Assembly: GCA_031271755.1 (NCBI GenBank)
Contig: JAISVB010000064.1
Location: 1 to 33,529, forward strand
DNA length: 33,529 nucleotides
Origin: Culturomica sp.
GTDB taxonomy: Bacteria; Bacteroidota; Bacteroidia; Bacteroidales; Marinifilaceae
Direction of reading: 5' to 3'
How positions within the stretch are numbered: position 1 is the first letter of the stretch; each line of letters starts with the position of its first letter. The notes beneath the pieces are model-generated. The model had not been told where the DNA came from, did no database searches, and was given only the letters and a program-made list of their open reading frames with translations. This document shows positions 13,257-22,184 of the stretch, one piece after another. Made by a program: the position numbers and the translations under genes.

Positions 13257-15863
13257 TTATTTTACCTGCAATTTCACTTTTTTCCGGAAAGGCTGTCCGG
13301 AGGCAGTGATGCCTTCCAGCGTAACCGTGTAGCTGCCGGGTGCATCGGCCGTGTAAAAAGAGAGCCGGGACGGGGTGCCGGGATGTAACCGGATAACCGG
13401 TTCCCAGAAAATCGTCGTCCGTTCGTCGTACCGGTTGTCGAACCGGATGGAATCCACATCGTATTTGGGCACATAAAACGCATCCGGCTTTTGAAATCCC
13501 AGCGGAGAAAACAACAACCGGTGGGTCGGCGGCGATTTTTTCAGCGCATCGAACGGATCTATTTCCAGCACGAGGGCTCCATTTTCCCCCGCCGGCCCGT
13601 ACAACATCCGCGCCCTGTCCGGTTGAAGCAGATAGATGTTTTTAATGACGTTTAGCCGGAGGTTTGCCGCTTTTCTATAGGGTTCGGGGAATTCGTTCAA
13701 TAAAAAGAGCATCGGTTTGCCGTTGTATTCTAATATCTCTTCTCCGTCATCGTTGATGCTGACCGTGATGGCTGGAAAGGAGGTCTCAATGACATCCCCG
13801 ATCGAATTCCAGCCGGATTGAGCGATCCGGGCAGAGTCTAAGCTGTAATCGGCAAAAGTTTCGTAGACCGAAACCGTTCTTTTCTCCCGTACCACAACCT
13901 CGTCCAACACAAAAACCTTCGTTCCGTTCACGTAATAATAACTTTGTCCGAATTTCTCAAAGAACGCCTCTTCCTGCTGCTTTTCATCGTTCCGGTAAGG
14001 AAAGAGGTAACGGGCCGGAGGAAAAATATCCGGGTCGATGGTCAGCACCACATTTTTCCGCACTTTGGTACCCTCTGCTTTTAAGGCATTGATGGTGAAT
14101 TTTGTACTGTCGGGAAAAAGGATATCCTGTATCCAAAAATTCCCTTTTTCGTCCAGATCCAAATATTGCACGATGCCCGTGTTGGACATCAGCATGACGC
14201 CGGATCCCGTATGTTTCCGGGAAACATAGCCTTTTACGCTGCCCGAAATGACCTGTCCCGATTCGTACGCAAAAGGTTGCGGCGGAAACGCTCCCCGGAC
14301 AATCTCCGACACATCAAAGCGGCTCCATCCGTGCGTCATCATCAACAAATCCAGGTGCCGGGAAATTGCAGGCGTACGCTCCTGAAAGTAGTACCCCGGA
14401 TTTTCAATGTGCCCTTTCAGGTCTGAAGTCAACAGCAGCGAGGAGAGGATGTGATTTTCCAGCGGATCCCCGGCTACCTGGCTGTCGTCCGTCACGGCTA
14501 AGGAACAGGTGCCGCTCATCCCCGCACTGTCGCTTTCCGGGTCGATGGTCAACTCCACCCGGTCCCGGACGGTATAGGTTTTCCGGTTGGGCGCGACGGT
14601 GACGACCGGTTCGGTGCTCCGTTCCTTGAAAAAGAGGCGCTGGCTGTAAATCTCCCCCTCTTCGTCTACTAAGACCAAGTGGTTGATCCCTTCCGGAAAA
14701 ATATCCGGACTAAACTTCCCCTTTGCCTCCGTAAAAGGAATTGCCGCAATGAGCTGTCCCCGGCAATGGGCAAGCAGGTACAGCGGTTTGGAGAGTTTTT
14801 GCTCTTTAGCAAACAATACCTGGTAGACCAGTGCAGTGTCGTTTTGCCGGACGGAGAGGCCGAAGCCGTACCCGGTGGGACGCGGCAGTTCAAACCGTTT
14901 TTCTCTTCCGTCTTGCGTTTGAACCAGGACGTGGCAAGGTAGATCCGGTGAAACAGGCATGCGGAAACTCCCCATCCCGTCGTGTTCCGATTCCGCGCGG
15001 GCCACCAAAAGCGTGTCCATGTAAACGGAGCAGGTCACGGCTATTGCACTCCCGTCGCTGCCGATGGCTTTAAATGCCACCTGTTGCCGGGTGTTGGCGA
15101 GCAGGGCGCCGCCTTCCGGGAAGAACTGCACATCAAAATCGTCCGAGAGTTTGGGGACGGCAAAGTTGCGGACGAACGGAAACGGATAGTTGGACGGAAA
15201 GGAAAGCCGGAAATTGCGGGCAGAGGTGTCCAGTTTAATCCGAAACCTCCCTTCCCTGTCCGTACGGGCGCTCTTTTGCTTCGACGGGTCGGTTTCCCCC
15301 TCTTCGCCGTACTGAACAGACGTGGCCGGGATAGAGGCTCCCTTTAGATCCGTCAGCCGGATGTCGGCAACAATCTGTTTAGCGCCCTCTTTCCGGTAAG
15401 AGACCTCCGACTTGACCCGGGAGTCTTTCGGATTGACAATACGGATCTTTTTCCGGAAAAAGAAGTCGGGCGCATGGTTCTGCATGCGGTATGTATAGGC
15501 CGTCAGAGAGTATTCCCCCTGTTGTACATTTTCCGGAATGACCAACTGTCCGTAAAAACAGGAGTCTATTCGCGCCGACTTTACCCGGTGGACGAGCGTA
15601 TTCTGTTTATCGATCAGTTCCACATAGATAAAGTTGCTGTATACGTTCGGGCGGTGAGTCGACGCGTTCAGCAGATAGCCCCGGAACCAAATTTTTTCCC
15701 CTGTAAGGTAGGCGCTTTTATCGGTATGCAGGTATACCTTCTCTTGCGGAACCAACTTGGCAATAACTTCAAAATGGGTCATCGCTCGCTCTATAAAAGA
15801 GAGCGGTTCCTGGAACGAGAGGAGGAAAAAAGCAACCGTAACACCTATAAGCAGTTTCTTCAT
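13257..15863 (-). CDS. Secreted MG2-domain protein with TonB-plug-like segment
   Basis: A large exported protein of Bacteroidota type. The 868 residues begin with signal peptide MKKLLIGVTVAFFLLSF, followed by EKVYLHTDKSAYLTGEKIWF (about 45-65), the hallmark of alpha-2-macroglobulin MG2-like domains in this phylum. Several Ig-like beta-sandwich domains follow. Around residues 650-745 a plug-like segment appears (IGDVIETSFPAITV, then a stretch ending YGPAGENGALVLEI) as in TonB-dependent receptors, but no beta-barrel follows; the protein ends in an Ig-like domain. The frame stays open 29 codons upstream, but ATG 15863 puts the signal peptide at the N-terminus. Function is unknown; an outer-membrane or periplasmic role is likely. 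It diverges from porT. Confidence 0.75.
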   Translation of the reverse strand: MKKLLIGVTVAFFLLSFQEPLSFIERAMTHFEVIAKLVPQEKVYLHTDKSAYLTGEKIWFRGYLLNASTHRPNVYSNFIYVELIDKQNTLVHRVKSARIDSCFYGQLVIPENVQQGEYSLTAYTYRMQNHAPDFFFRKKIRIVNPKDSRVKSEVSYRKEGAKQIVADIRLTDLKGASIPATSVQYGEEGETDPSKQKSARTDREGRFRIKLDTSARNFRLSFPSNYPFPFVRNFAVPKLSDDFDVQFFPEGGALLANTRQQVAFKAIGSDGSAIAVTCSVYMDTLLVARAESEHDGMGSFRMPVSPDLPCHVLVQTQDGREKRFELPRPTGYGFGLSVRQNDTALVYQVLFAKEQKLSKPLYLLAHCRGQLIAAIPFTEAKGKFSPDIFPEGINHLVLVDEEGEIYSQRLFFKERSTEPVVTVAPNRKTYTVRDRVELTIDPESDSAGMSGTCSLAVTDDSQVAGDPLENHILSSLLLTSDLKGHIENPGYYFQERTPAISRHLDLLMMTHGWSRFDVSEIVRGAFPPQPFAYESGQVISGSVKGYVSRKHTGSGVMLMSNTGIVQYLDLDEKGNFWIQDILFPDSTKFTINALKAEGTKVRKNVVLTIDPDIFPPARYLFPYRNDEKQQEEAFFEKFGQSYYYVNGTKVFVLDEVVVREKRTVSVYETFADYSLDSARIAQSGWNSIGDVIETSFPAITVSINDDGEEILEYNGKPMLFLLNEFPEPYRKAANLRLNVIKNIYLLQPDRARMLYGPAGENGALVLEIDPFDALKKSPPTHRLLFSPLGFQKPDAFYVPKYDVDSIRFDNRYDERTTIFWEPVIRLHPGTPSRLSFYTADAPGSYTVTLEGITASGQPFRKKVKLQVK

Positions 15864-16027
15864 AGATTGCTGTTTAAGCGGATAAAGATATTCAAAAAAT
15901 CGGAACGCCGTACAGCAACCGGCGAAAAGAACAAAAACGGAAGCGGGCAAAAATATGCCCTCAAAAGAAAGCCTTTTCCGTGAAAAATACCTAATTTCGT
16001 CGGATGGTAAAGTATAAACGGAAGACG

Positions 16028-16768
16028 ATGCTGAAACGACTGGTATTCTTACTCATTTTCGGAATGTTGTCGACTGCCGTTTCGGGGCAGAAGATCGTGC
16101 GGAATACCAGTATCCTGAATTACCAGCGGGGAGACCACACCATTCTTCATTTCGGTTTTACATTGGGAGTCAACTACATGGATTATCGTTTTGTCCACTC
16201 CGGATTGAATCCGTACCGGGTGGAAACCGGCCGGTTGGGGGTGGGATTTTTGGTGGGCATCGTTTCCGAACTGCACCTGACGGAGGATTGGGGGCTGCGT
16301 TTTCTGCCGGGACTGGAGTTTGCCACCCGCCGGATGGTTTTCAAGAATGTTCCGTTGGAGTTGGATGAGAGCGGGAACCGGGACGGAACCGTAGAGGCCT
16401 TCAACGAATCCGTATACATTACCTTGCCGTTGTTATTCAAATACAAAGCAAAGCGCATCAATAACTTTCGTCCTTTCCTGGTCGGCGGAAGCAGCCTGAA
16501 ATACGACTTCCAGAAACACGACAGGATCAACCTTGACCGGGGAGAGTACTTCCGCACCCGTCCGTTGGATGCTTTTTTAGAATTGGGGGCCGGCAGTGAT
16601 TTTTACCTGCCCTACTTCAAACTGGGGATCGAGTTGCGGTACTCCATAGGATTGACCAATACCTTAGTCCCGGAATACGATCCGAAAAATCCCGGATACG
16701 AAGGATTTACGGATGCGTTGAAAAAAGTGAAATCCCGGATGTTCACCATCTGTTTCCATTTTGAATGA
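16028..16768 (+). CDS. porT: PorT-like outer membrane beta-barrel (type IX secretion)
   Basis: PorT is an outer-membrane beta-barrel needed for the type IX secretion system and gliding/protease export in Bacteroidota. The protein has signal peptide MLKRLVFLLIFGMLSTAVSGQ, then LHFGFTLGVNYMDYRF, repeated amphipathic strands (LPLLFKYKAKR, LGIELRYSIGLTNTL), and an aromatic-ended last strand FTICFHFE, which is the insertion signal of barrels. Length (246 aa) fits the family. An ATG 24 nt upstream (16004) is in frame, but a -7-like TAATTTCG at 15992-15999 would put transcription start on top of it, so 16028 is preferred. PorT-like proteins also occur in Bacteroidales without full type IX systems, so secretion by that route is not proven. 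Confidence 0.75.
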   Translation: MLKRLVFLLIFGMLSTAVSGQKIVRNTSILNYQRGDHTILHFGFTLGVNYMDYRFVHSGLNPYRVETGRLGVGFLVGIVSELHLTEDWGLRFLPGLEFATRRMVFKNVPLELDESGNRDGTVEAFNESVYITLPLLFKYKAKRINNFRPFLVGGSSLKYDFQKHDRINLDRGEYFRTRPLDAFLELGAGSDFYLPYFKLGIELRYSIGLTNTLVPEYDPKNPGYEGFTDALKKVKSRMFTICFHFE

Positions 16769-16783
16769 CCGGCCGTACTGTTT

Positions 16784-18331
16784 ATGTATAAAGAGATCGC
16801 CATACGGGTTTCTCCGGAAGAGGCCGGCCGGGAAGAGCTGTTTTTCCGGGAGTTGGCCGCACGGCAGGAGGGCATTGAAGCGCAGCGGATCAAGCGGCTG
16901 TCGGTGGTGCGCCGTTCCGTGGACGCCCGTCAGCGCCGGGTGGTCATCAACCTGACATTGGGCATTCACATAGACAGCATTGAAGAGCCTGCCCCGCTCT
17001 TTGTTCCGGTATACCGGGATGTTTCGGCGGGACGGCGGGTGGTGGTCATCGGAGCCGGTCCGGCCGGGCTTTTTGCTGCGTTGCGGCTGATCGAACGGGG
17101 ATTTCGCCCGTTGGTGCTGGAGCGCGGAAAACCGGTGGCGGAACGTAAAAAAGATCTGGCGCATTTATACGCTACCGGATGTGTGAGCGAGGACTCCAAT
17201 TTCGGATTCGGAGAGGGAGGCGCCGGCACGTTTTCGGACGGGAAACTCTTTACCCGTTCCAGGAAACGGGGGGATGTCCGGCGGATCCTGGAAATTTTGG
17301 TGTACCACGGAGCCGACCGGAACATTCTGGTGGACGCCCATCCCCATCTGGGAACGGATCAGTTGCCCGGAGTGATCGCCAACATCCGGAAAACAATCGA
17401 GCGGTACGGCGGAGAAGTCCGGTTTACCTGCCGGGTAACGGATCTGTTGGTAAAGGCGGGCGCCGTGCGCGGGGTGATAGCAGGCGGGGAGGAGCTGGCG
17501 GCGGATGAGGTAATCCTGGCCACCGGACATTCGGCCCGGGACATCTACCGGATGCTGCACGCCCGTTCGGTTTACATGGAGCCCAAAGATTTTGCGGCCG
17601 GGTTGCGTTTGGAGCATCCCCAGTCGTTGATCGATCGCCTGCAGTACCACACCCCCCAAGGACGGGGGAAATGGTTGCCTGCGGCAGAGTACAGTTTTGT
17701 ATCCAATGTGGAGAACCGGGGCGTATACTCTTTCTGCATGTGTCCCGGAGGGGTGGTGGTACCTGCTGCTACCGGCCCGGAACAGCAGGTGGTGAATGGA
17801 ATGTCCTCTTCGGCCCGGAATACCCCGTGGGCTAATTCGGCAGTGGTGACCTCCATCGGCCGGGAGGAGCTGGAAGGGATGGGATTTTCCGGCCTTTTCG
17901 CCGGTATGGAGTTTCAGGAGTGTTTGGAGCGGGAAGCCTGGAAGCGGGGAGGAGGAGCGTTGCGGGCGCCGGCCCAGCGGTTGACGGATTTTATGCACGA
18001 TCGCCTCTCCGGCGAATTTCCCCGGGTGTCTTACAAGCCGGGGATAACGGCCACCCGGTTCCACGAATGGTTGCCGGAAATTGTTACCCGGCGATTGAAA
18101 GCCGGATTGGCTCTTTTTGGGCAAAGGGCGCGGGGATTTCTGACCGATCAGGCTGTGTTGCTGGGTGTGGAGACCCGTACTTCCGCACCTTTGCGCATTC
18201 CGAGGGGAAGCGATCGTTTAGTACATCCCGGAGTGGCCGGATTGTATCCCTGCGGAGAGGGAGCGGGATATGCCGGAGGCATTGTTTCGGCGGCAATGGA
18301 CGGGGAAAAATGCGCCGAAAGCGTTCAGTGA
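16784..18331 (+). CDS. FAD-dependent oxidoreductase, COG2509 family
   Basis: A cytoplasmic 515-residue flavoprotein. An N-terminal ferredoxin-like region of about 75 residues (RIKRLSVVRRSVDARQ) precedes the FAD-binding Rossmann motif VVIGAGPAGL (87-96). The family-specific stretch SNFGFGEGGAGTFSDGKL follows near residue 140, and the C-terminal GEGAGYAGGIVSAAMDG closes the FAD site. These mark the uncharacterised FAD-dependent dehydrogenase family COG2509, whose substrate is unknown. It starts 15 nt after the porT stop and may be co-transcribed. The HU promoter lies in the gap after it. Confidence 0.9.
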   Translation: MYKEIAIRVSPEEAGREELFFRELAARQEGIEAQRIKRLSVVRRSVDARQRRVVINLTLGIHIDSIEEPAPLFVPVYRDVSAGRRVVVIGAGPAGLFAALRLIERGFRPLVLERGKPVAERKKDLAHLYATGCVSEDSNFGFGEGGAGTFSDGKLFTRSRKRGDVRRILEILVYHGADRNILVDAHPHLGTDQLPGVIANIRKTIERYGGEVRFTCRVTDLLVKAGAVRGVIAGGEELAADEVILATGHSARDIYRMLHARSVYMEPKDFAAGLRLEHPQSLIDRLQYHTPQGRGKWLPAAEYSFVSNVENRGVYSFCMCPGGVVVPAATGPEQQVVNGMSSSARNTPWANSAVVTSIGREELEGMGFSGLFAGMEFQECLEREAWKRGGGALRAPAQRLTDFMHDRLSGEFPRVSYKPGITATRFHEWLPEIVTRRLKAGLALFGQRARGFLTDQAVLLGVETRTSAPLRIPRGSDRLVHPGVAGLYPCGEGAGYAGGIVSAAMDGEKCAESVQ

Positions 18332-18371
18332 AAGAAAAAAAACCAAAAAAGGCGTTTTTTTTTTTGAAAAT

Positions 18372-18402
18372 TTTGCCGGAGTAGATAAATTCCCTACATT
18401 TG
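18372..18402 (+). promoter_or_regulatory. Promoter of the HU gene
   Basis: TTTG (18372-18375), a 19-nt spacer, then TACATTTG (18395-18402): a full match to the Bacteroidota promoter pattern. Transcription should start near 18408, giving a leader of about 45 nt before ATG 18453. This agrees with strong expression of a nucleoid protein. Confidence 0.8.
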
Positions 18403-18452
18403 CGTGGAGAGAAAATAATTACTGTAAAATTCTAACCCTAAAAGTTATTATT

Positions 18453-18722
18453 ATGAATAAAACACAATTGATTGATGCTATTGCTGAAAAGGCAGGTTTA
18501 ACAAAGGCTGACTCCAAGAAAGCGCTGGAAGCTTTCGTGGAAACGGTTGGTGAATGTTTGAAAAAAGGCGACAAATTATCCTTGGTTGGATTCGGTTCCT
18601 TCTGCGTAAATGAAAGAGGCGCAAGAAGCGGCAGAAATCCCCAGACCGGTAAGAGTATCAACATTCCTGCCAAGAAAGTGGTTAAATTCAAAGCCGGCGC
18701 AGAATTGTCAGACAAATGCTGA
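18453..18722 (+). CDS. HU-family DNA-binding protein
   Basis: HU bends and compacts DNA as a dimer in the nucleoid. The 89 residues start MNKTQLIDAIAEKAGLTKAD (dimerisation helices), continue through VGFGSFCVNERGAR, and reach the beta-ribbon arm RSGRNPQTGKSINIPAKKV, whose Asn-Pro intercalates into DNA. Length and motifs match canonical HU (about 90 aa). The frame stays open upstream into the previous gene, but the consensus promoter at 18372-18402 and the HU N-terminus fix the start at 18453. The gene has its own promoter and a strong terminator, so it is a single-gene unit. A cysteine next to the last residue is unusual for HU. Confidence 0.97.
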   Translation: MNKTQLIDAIAEKAGLTKADSKKALEAFVETVGECLKKGDKLSLVGFGSFCVNERGARSGRNPQTGKSINIPAKKVVKFKAGAELSDKC

Positions 18723-18743
18723 GAACAGGCATAATTATAAAAG

Positions 18744-18771
18744 AGGGGTGTTGAACAGACACCCCTTTTTT
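18744..18771 (+). terminator. Rho-independent terminator after HU
   Basis: AGGGGTGT (18744-18751) and ACACCCCT (18759-18766) form an 8-bp stem around a 7-nt loop, followed directly by a run of six T (18766-18771). It is a textbook intrinsic terminator, 22 nt after the HU stop and 23 nt before trmH. Confidence 0.92.
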
Positions 18772-18793
18772 ATTCGGGACCTATTAGAAACAG

Positions 18794-19465
18794 ATGAAAA
18801 GTATACGGGAGCAGGTGGAGTACCTGAAAGGGTTTGTGACGGACGAGCGCAGGAAGTTGCTGGAGCGGATGCTTGGGGAACGGACGGAATATGTGACGGT
18901 TGTGTTGGAGGATCTTTTCCAGTCCCACAACCAGAGCGCTGTTATGCGGACCGCCGACTGCATGGGGATCCAGCACCTGCACGTGATCGAGAACCGGAAC
19001 CGGTACGACGCTCACTCTTCGGTTTCCCGGGGGGCTCAGGAGTGGCTGACATTGCATCGTTACAACCGGACGGACGACAACACGCCGGAAGCGATCGGGA
19101 AACTCCGGGCGGCCGGTTACCGTATTGTAGCAACCACCCCGCACACAGAGGATGTAGGAATAGATGAGTTGGATCTGCAAAAGGGAAAGGTGGCGTTTTT
19201 TTTCGGGACAGAGTGGTTGGGGTTGTCGGAAACCGTGATGAAAGAGGCGGATGAATTTGTCAAGGTGCCGATGTACGGTTTTACGGAGAGCCTGAACGTG
19301 AGCGTTTGCGCGGCATTGGTGCTGTACAGTACGGTGCGGCGTCTGCGGACAAGCGGGATCGCCTGGCATTTACCGGAAGAGGAGGCGCTGCGGGTAGCTT
19401 TGCAGTGGTATAAAAAATCGGTACGCTCCTCTTCGGAGATATTGGAACGTTTTAACCGGGAGTAG
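18794..19465 (+). CDS. trmH: tRNA/rRNA 2'-O-methyltransferase, SpoU/TrmH family
   Basis: A cytoplasmic SPOUT-fold enzyme that methylates ribose 2'-OH from S-adenosylmethionine. As TrmH it would act on G18 in the D-loop of tRNA. The 223 residues show motif 1 SHNQSAVMRTAD (about 47-58), motif 2 FFFGTEWLGLS (about 135-145), and motif 3 PMYGFTESLNVSVCAALVLY, which forms the knotted SAM site. The short N-terminal helical extension and a C-terminal helix fit TrmH and not RlmB. It is first in a tight run: the next gene starts 1 nt after its stop. It lies just beyond the HU terminator, so it needs its own promoter; none is obvious. Confidence 0.9.
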   Translation: MKSIREQVEYLKGFVTDERRKLLERMLGERTEYVTVVLEDLFQSHNQSAVMRTADCMGIQHLHVIENRNRYDAHSSVSRGAQEWLTLHRYNRTDDNTPEAIGKLRAAGYRIVATTPHTEDVGIDELDLQKGKVAFFFGTEWLGLSETVMKEADEFVKVPMYGFTESLNVSVCAALVLYSTVRRLRTSGIAWHLPEEEALRVALQWYKKSVRSSSEILERFNRE

Positions 19466-19466
19466 A

Positions 19467-20225
19467 ATGAGAAAAATGGTGTACAGTTGCCTGTGGCTTT
19501 TGGGGAGCTATACGGGAATGGCCCAGCCCGGCATTCAGGAGCGCGCGGCGCTTTGTATGGAGCGCATCGGACAGGCGGAAGCAGATTCGGTACGCATCCG
19601 GATTTCCGATGAGTTGGCCGGTTTGTTGCAGCAATTGCCTTGGGGCGCTTACCGGCTGGAAGATCCTGTAAAATTTTTAGGGTTCCGGAAAGAGGACCGG
19701 ACAGGGGCGGAGATGTTTTCCTGGATAGTGCCTCTGCAGGCGAGCGCTGCCTGTTACCACCTGTTCAAATTCAACCCGCCGCAACGGGATGTGCTGCTGC
19801 GGGTATTGCCCGGGGATCCCGGCCCGCCTCCGGCGTATCTTTTTTACGACTGGGTCGGCTTTACATCCAAAGGAAAGCCCTATTACGTCCTTTTCGGCTG
19901 GAGCGAAACGGCCCATACCAACCGGAAAGGAGTGTGGATCGCCGCCTTTCCGGAAGAGGGAGGGATTCGTTTCGATCACCGGCTGATGCGAAAGGGAGAG
20001 AGCCGGAGCGCCTCTCTCACCTTTGAATACAGCCGGGATGCGAACATGATGCTCAAACACGATCACAAAGGAAAACGGATCGTCTTCGACCATCTGGTTC
20101 CCGCCGAAGAGCGGTTCTCCGGTTCTTTTATGTTTTACGGGCCGGACGGAAGCTGGGATGCATTGGTGCTGAAAAGAGGGGAGTGGATTTGGGAGGAGAA
20201 TGTCAAACCCGTTTTTAAAAATTGA
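19467..20225 (+). CDS. Secreted protein of unknown function
   Basis: A 252-residue exported protein with signal peptide MRKMVYSCLWLLGSYTGMAQ, cleaved probably after Ala-Gln as in many Bacteroidota proteins. The mature part is rich in aromatic and charged residues in short beta-strand-like runs (FSWIVPL, YYVLFGW, GVWIAAF, GSFMFYGPDGSWDAL). No catalytic motif is visible. I know it only as a conserved hypothetical type in Bacteroidales. It is packed between trmH (1-nt gap) and the M49 peptidase (start 19 nt after its stop), so it is probably co-transcribed with both. Confidence 0.8.
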   Translation: MRKMVYSCLWLLGSYTGMAQPGIQERAALCMERIGQAEADSVRIRISDELAGLLQQLPWGAYRLEDPVKFLGFRKEDRTGAEMFSWIVPLQASAACYHLFKFNPPQRDVLLRVLPGDPGPPPAYLFYDWVGFTSKGKPYYVLFGWSETAHTNRKGVWIAAFPEEGGIRFDHRLMRKGESRSASLTFEYSRDANMMLKHDHKGKRIVFDHLVPAEERFSGSFMFYGPDGSWDALVLKRGEWIWEENVKPVFKN

Positions 20226-20244
20226 TCACATATTGAGAAAGAAC

Positions 20245-22179
20245 ATGGAGAAGAGAGCGTGTGCGGAGCGCCGTGACTTTTTTGTTGTGGAAGAGTTCGG
20301 AGACATCCGGATCCTGCGGTACGAAGTGCCGGCTTTTGAACGGTTGCCCTTGCGGGAGAAGTTGTTTGTCTATTACCTGAGCCGGGCGGCGCTTGCCGGC
20401 AGGGATATTCTTTGGGATCAGAACAACCGCTATAACCTGCGGATCCGGAAGGCGCTGGAACGGATCCTTACCCGATACCGGGGAGAAAGAACCGGCCGGG
20501 AGTTCGAATCTTTTTTATTGTATGCCAAACAGATTTTTTTTGCCAACGGCATCCACCACCACTACTCCATGGATAAATTTTCGCCCGGTTTTTCGCCTGC
20601 TTACCTGAAATCGTTGCTGGAAGCAGTCGGAGCCGGAGAGGAGTACCCGGATCTGGAACGGATCGTCTTTGACCCGGGCTACATGCCCAAACGGGTGGTG
20701 TTGGGGGGTGCGACGGATCTATTGGCCGCTTCCGCCAACAACTACTACGCAGGGGTGACTCAACCGGCGGCAGAAGCATTCTACCGGCAAAAATTACGGG
20801 AACAGGGCGGCAGGCCGGTTGCCGTCGGACTGAATTCCACGCTGGTCATGCATCAGGGGCAGTTGACGGAGGAGGTGTGGCATGCGGGCGGAAAATACGG
20901 GAAGGAGATCTCGAAGATCGCGGCGTATTTGGAGAAAGCCCGGGAGTATGCCTGGGATAACCTCCAGCAAGAAGTGACAGACTTGCTGGTCGCTTATTAC
21001 CGGAGCGGAGATCTGTCCCTGTTCGACGCTTACTCCATTGCCTGGTTGAAGGAACAGCAGGCTCCGGTCGATTTTATCAACGGTTTTATAGAGGTCTACG
21101 GCGATCCGCTGGCTTACAAAGGAAGTTGGGAGTCGGTCGTAGAGATCACGGACAAAGAGGCGTGCCGCCGGACGGAGATACTGGCGGAAAATGCGTTGTG
21201 GTTTGAACGGCAGGCGCCTGTGGAGGAGCGGTTTAAAAAGAGGGAGATCGTGGGGGTTACCGCCCGGGTGATGCAAGTCGCCATGTTGGGGGGAGATTGC
21301 TACCCCGCTACCCCGATCGGCATCAACCTGCCCAATTCGGAGTGGATCAGAGAGGTGTACGGCAGCAAGTCGGTCACCTTCGACAACATTACTTACTCTT
21401 GTCACCAGGCCTCCCTGGGGAACGGTTTGTTGGAGGAGTTCGCTTTTTCGGACGAAGAGTTGGCATTGCACCGGAAGTATGGCTACGAGAGCGGGAATAT
21501 TCATACGGACCTGCACGAATGCCTTGGGCACGGCTCCGGAAAAATGCTGTCCGGCGTCACCCCCGATTGCCTGAAAAGTTACTACTCTACCTTGGAGGAG
21601 ACCCGGGCCGATCTGTTCGCCCTTTACTACATAGCAGACGAAAAACTGTTGAAATTGGGGGTTGTTTCCGCTCCGGAAGTCGGAAAGTGCGAATACAACA
21701 GTTACATCCGGAACGGGCTGATGACACAACTGACCCGGATCCAACCCGGCGGCGACCTGGAGGAGTCGCACATGCGCAACCGCCAGTTGATCGCTTCCTG
21801 GGTGTATGAAAAGGGAGGGAAAACGGGCGTGATAGAGCGGGTTGTACGGGACGGGAAAACATTCTTCGTCATCCGGGATTACCCGGCTTTGCGGGCTTTG
21901 TTCGGCGAATTGCTGGGAGAGGTGCAGCGGATCAAATCGGAAGGGGATTACGAGGCTGCCCGGCAGTTAATCGAAGGATACGGCGTAAAAGTAGACCGGG
22001 AGCTTCATGCCGAAGTGCTGGAACGCTACGCGGCCCTGGGCATTCCCCCGTACGCAGGTTTTTTAAATCCCGAGTATACTTTGATCAAAAAGAACGGACG
22101 CCCCGTGGACGTCCGCATCTCTTATCCGGACAGCTTCCTCCGCCAAATGCTTGCCTACGGAGAGGAGTCCGGCCGGTAG
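20245..22179 (+). CDS. Dipeptidyl peptidase III-like zinc peptidase (family M49)
   Basis: A zinc peptidase of 644 residues that removes dipeptides from the N-terminus of short peptides. The defining M49 motif HECLGH gives zinc ligands H424 and H429 with catalytic E425. The second motif EETRAD supplies the third ligand at E452. FGDIRILRYEVPAF near the start and GGATDLLAASANNYY further on are typical of bacterial members. The frame stays open to ATG 20200, which would overlap the previous gene by 26 nt; ATG 20245, preceded by a GAGAAAG ribosome-binding stretch, is preferred. No signal peptide is visible, so it is probably cytoplasmic. Confidence 0.93.
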   Translation: MEKRACAERRDFFVVEEFGDIRILRYEVPAFERLPLREKLFVYYLSRAALAGRDILWDQNNRYNLRIRKALERILTRYRGERTGREFESFLLYAKQIFFANGIHHHYSMDKFSPGFSPAYLKSLLEAVGAGEEYPDLERIVFDPGYMPKRVVLGGATDLLAASANNYYAGVTQPAAEAFYRQKLREQGGRPVAVGLNSTLVMHQGQLTEEVWHAGGKYGKEISKIAAYLEKAREYAWDNLQQEVTDLLVAYYRSGDLSLFDAYSIAWLKEQQAPVDFINGFIEVYGDPLAYKGSWESVVEITDKEACRRTEILAENALWFERQAPVEERFKKREIVGVTARVMQVAMLGGDCYPATPIGINLPNSEWIREVYGSKSVTFDNITYSCHQASLGNGLLEEFAFSDEELALHRKYGYESGNIHTDLHECLGHGSGKMLSGVTPDCLKSYYSTLEETRADLFALYYIADEKLLKLGVVSAPEVGKCEYNSYIRNGLMTQLTRIQPGGDLEESHMRNRQLIASWVYEKGGKTGVIERVVRDGKTFFVIRDYPALRALFGELLGEVQRIKSEGDYEAARQLIEGYGVKVDRELHAEVLERYAALGIPPYAGFLNPEYTLIKKNGRPVDVRISYPDSFLRQMLAYGEESGR

Positions 22180-22184
22180 CCGTT

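Noticed and set aside
18270-18452. Upstream extension of the HU reading frame
   Set aside because: It overlaps the end of the FAD protein gene and contains the consensus HU promoter; the HU fold starts at 18453.
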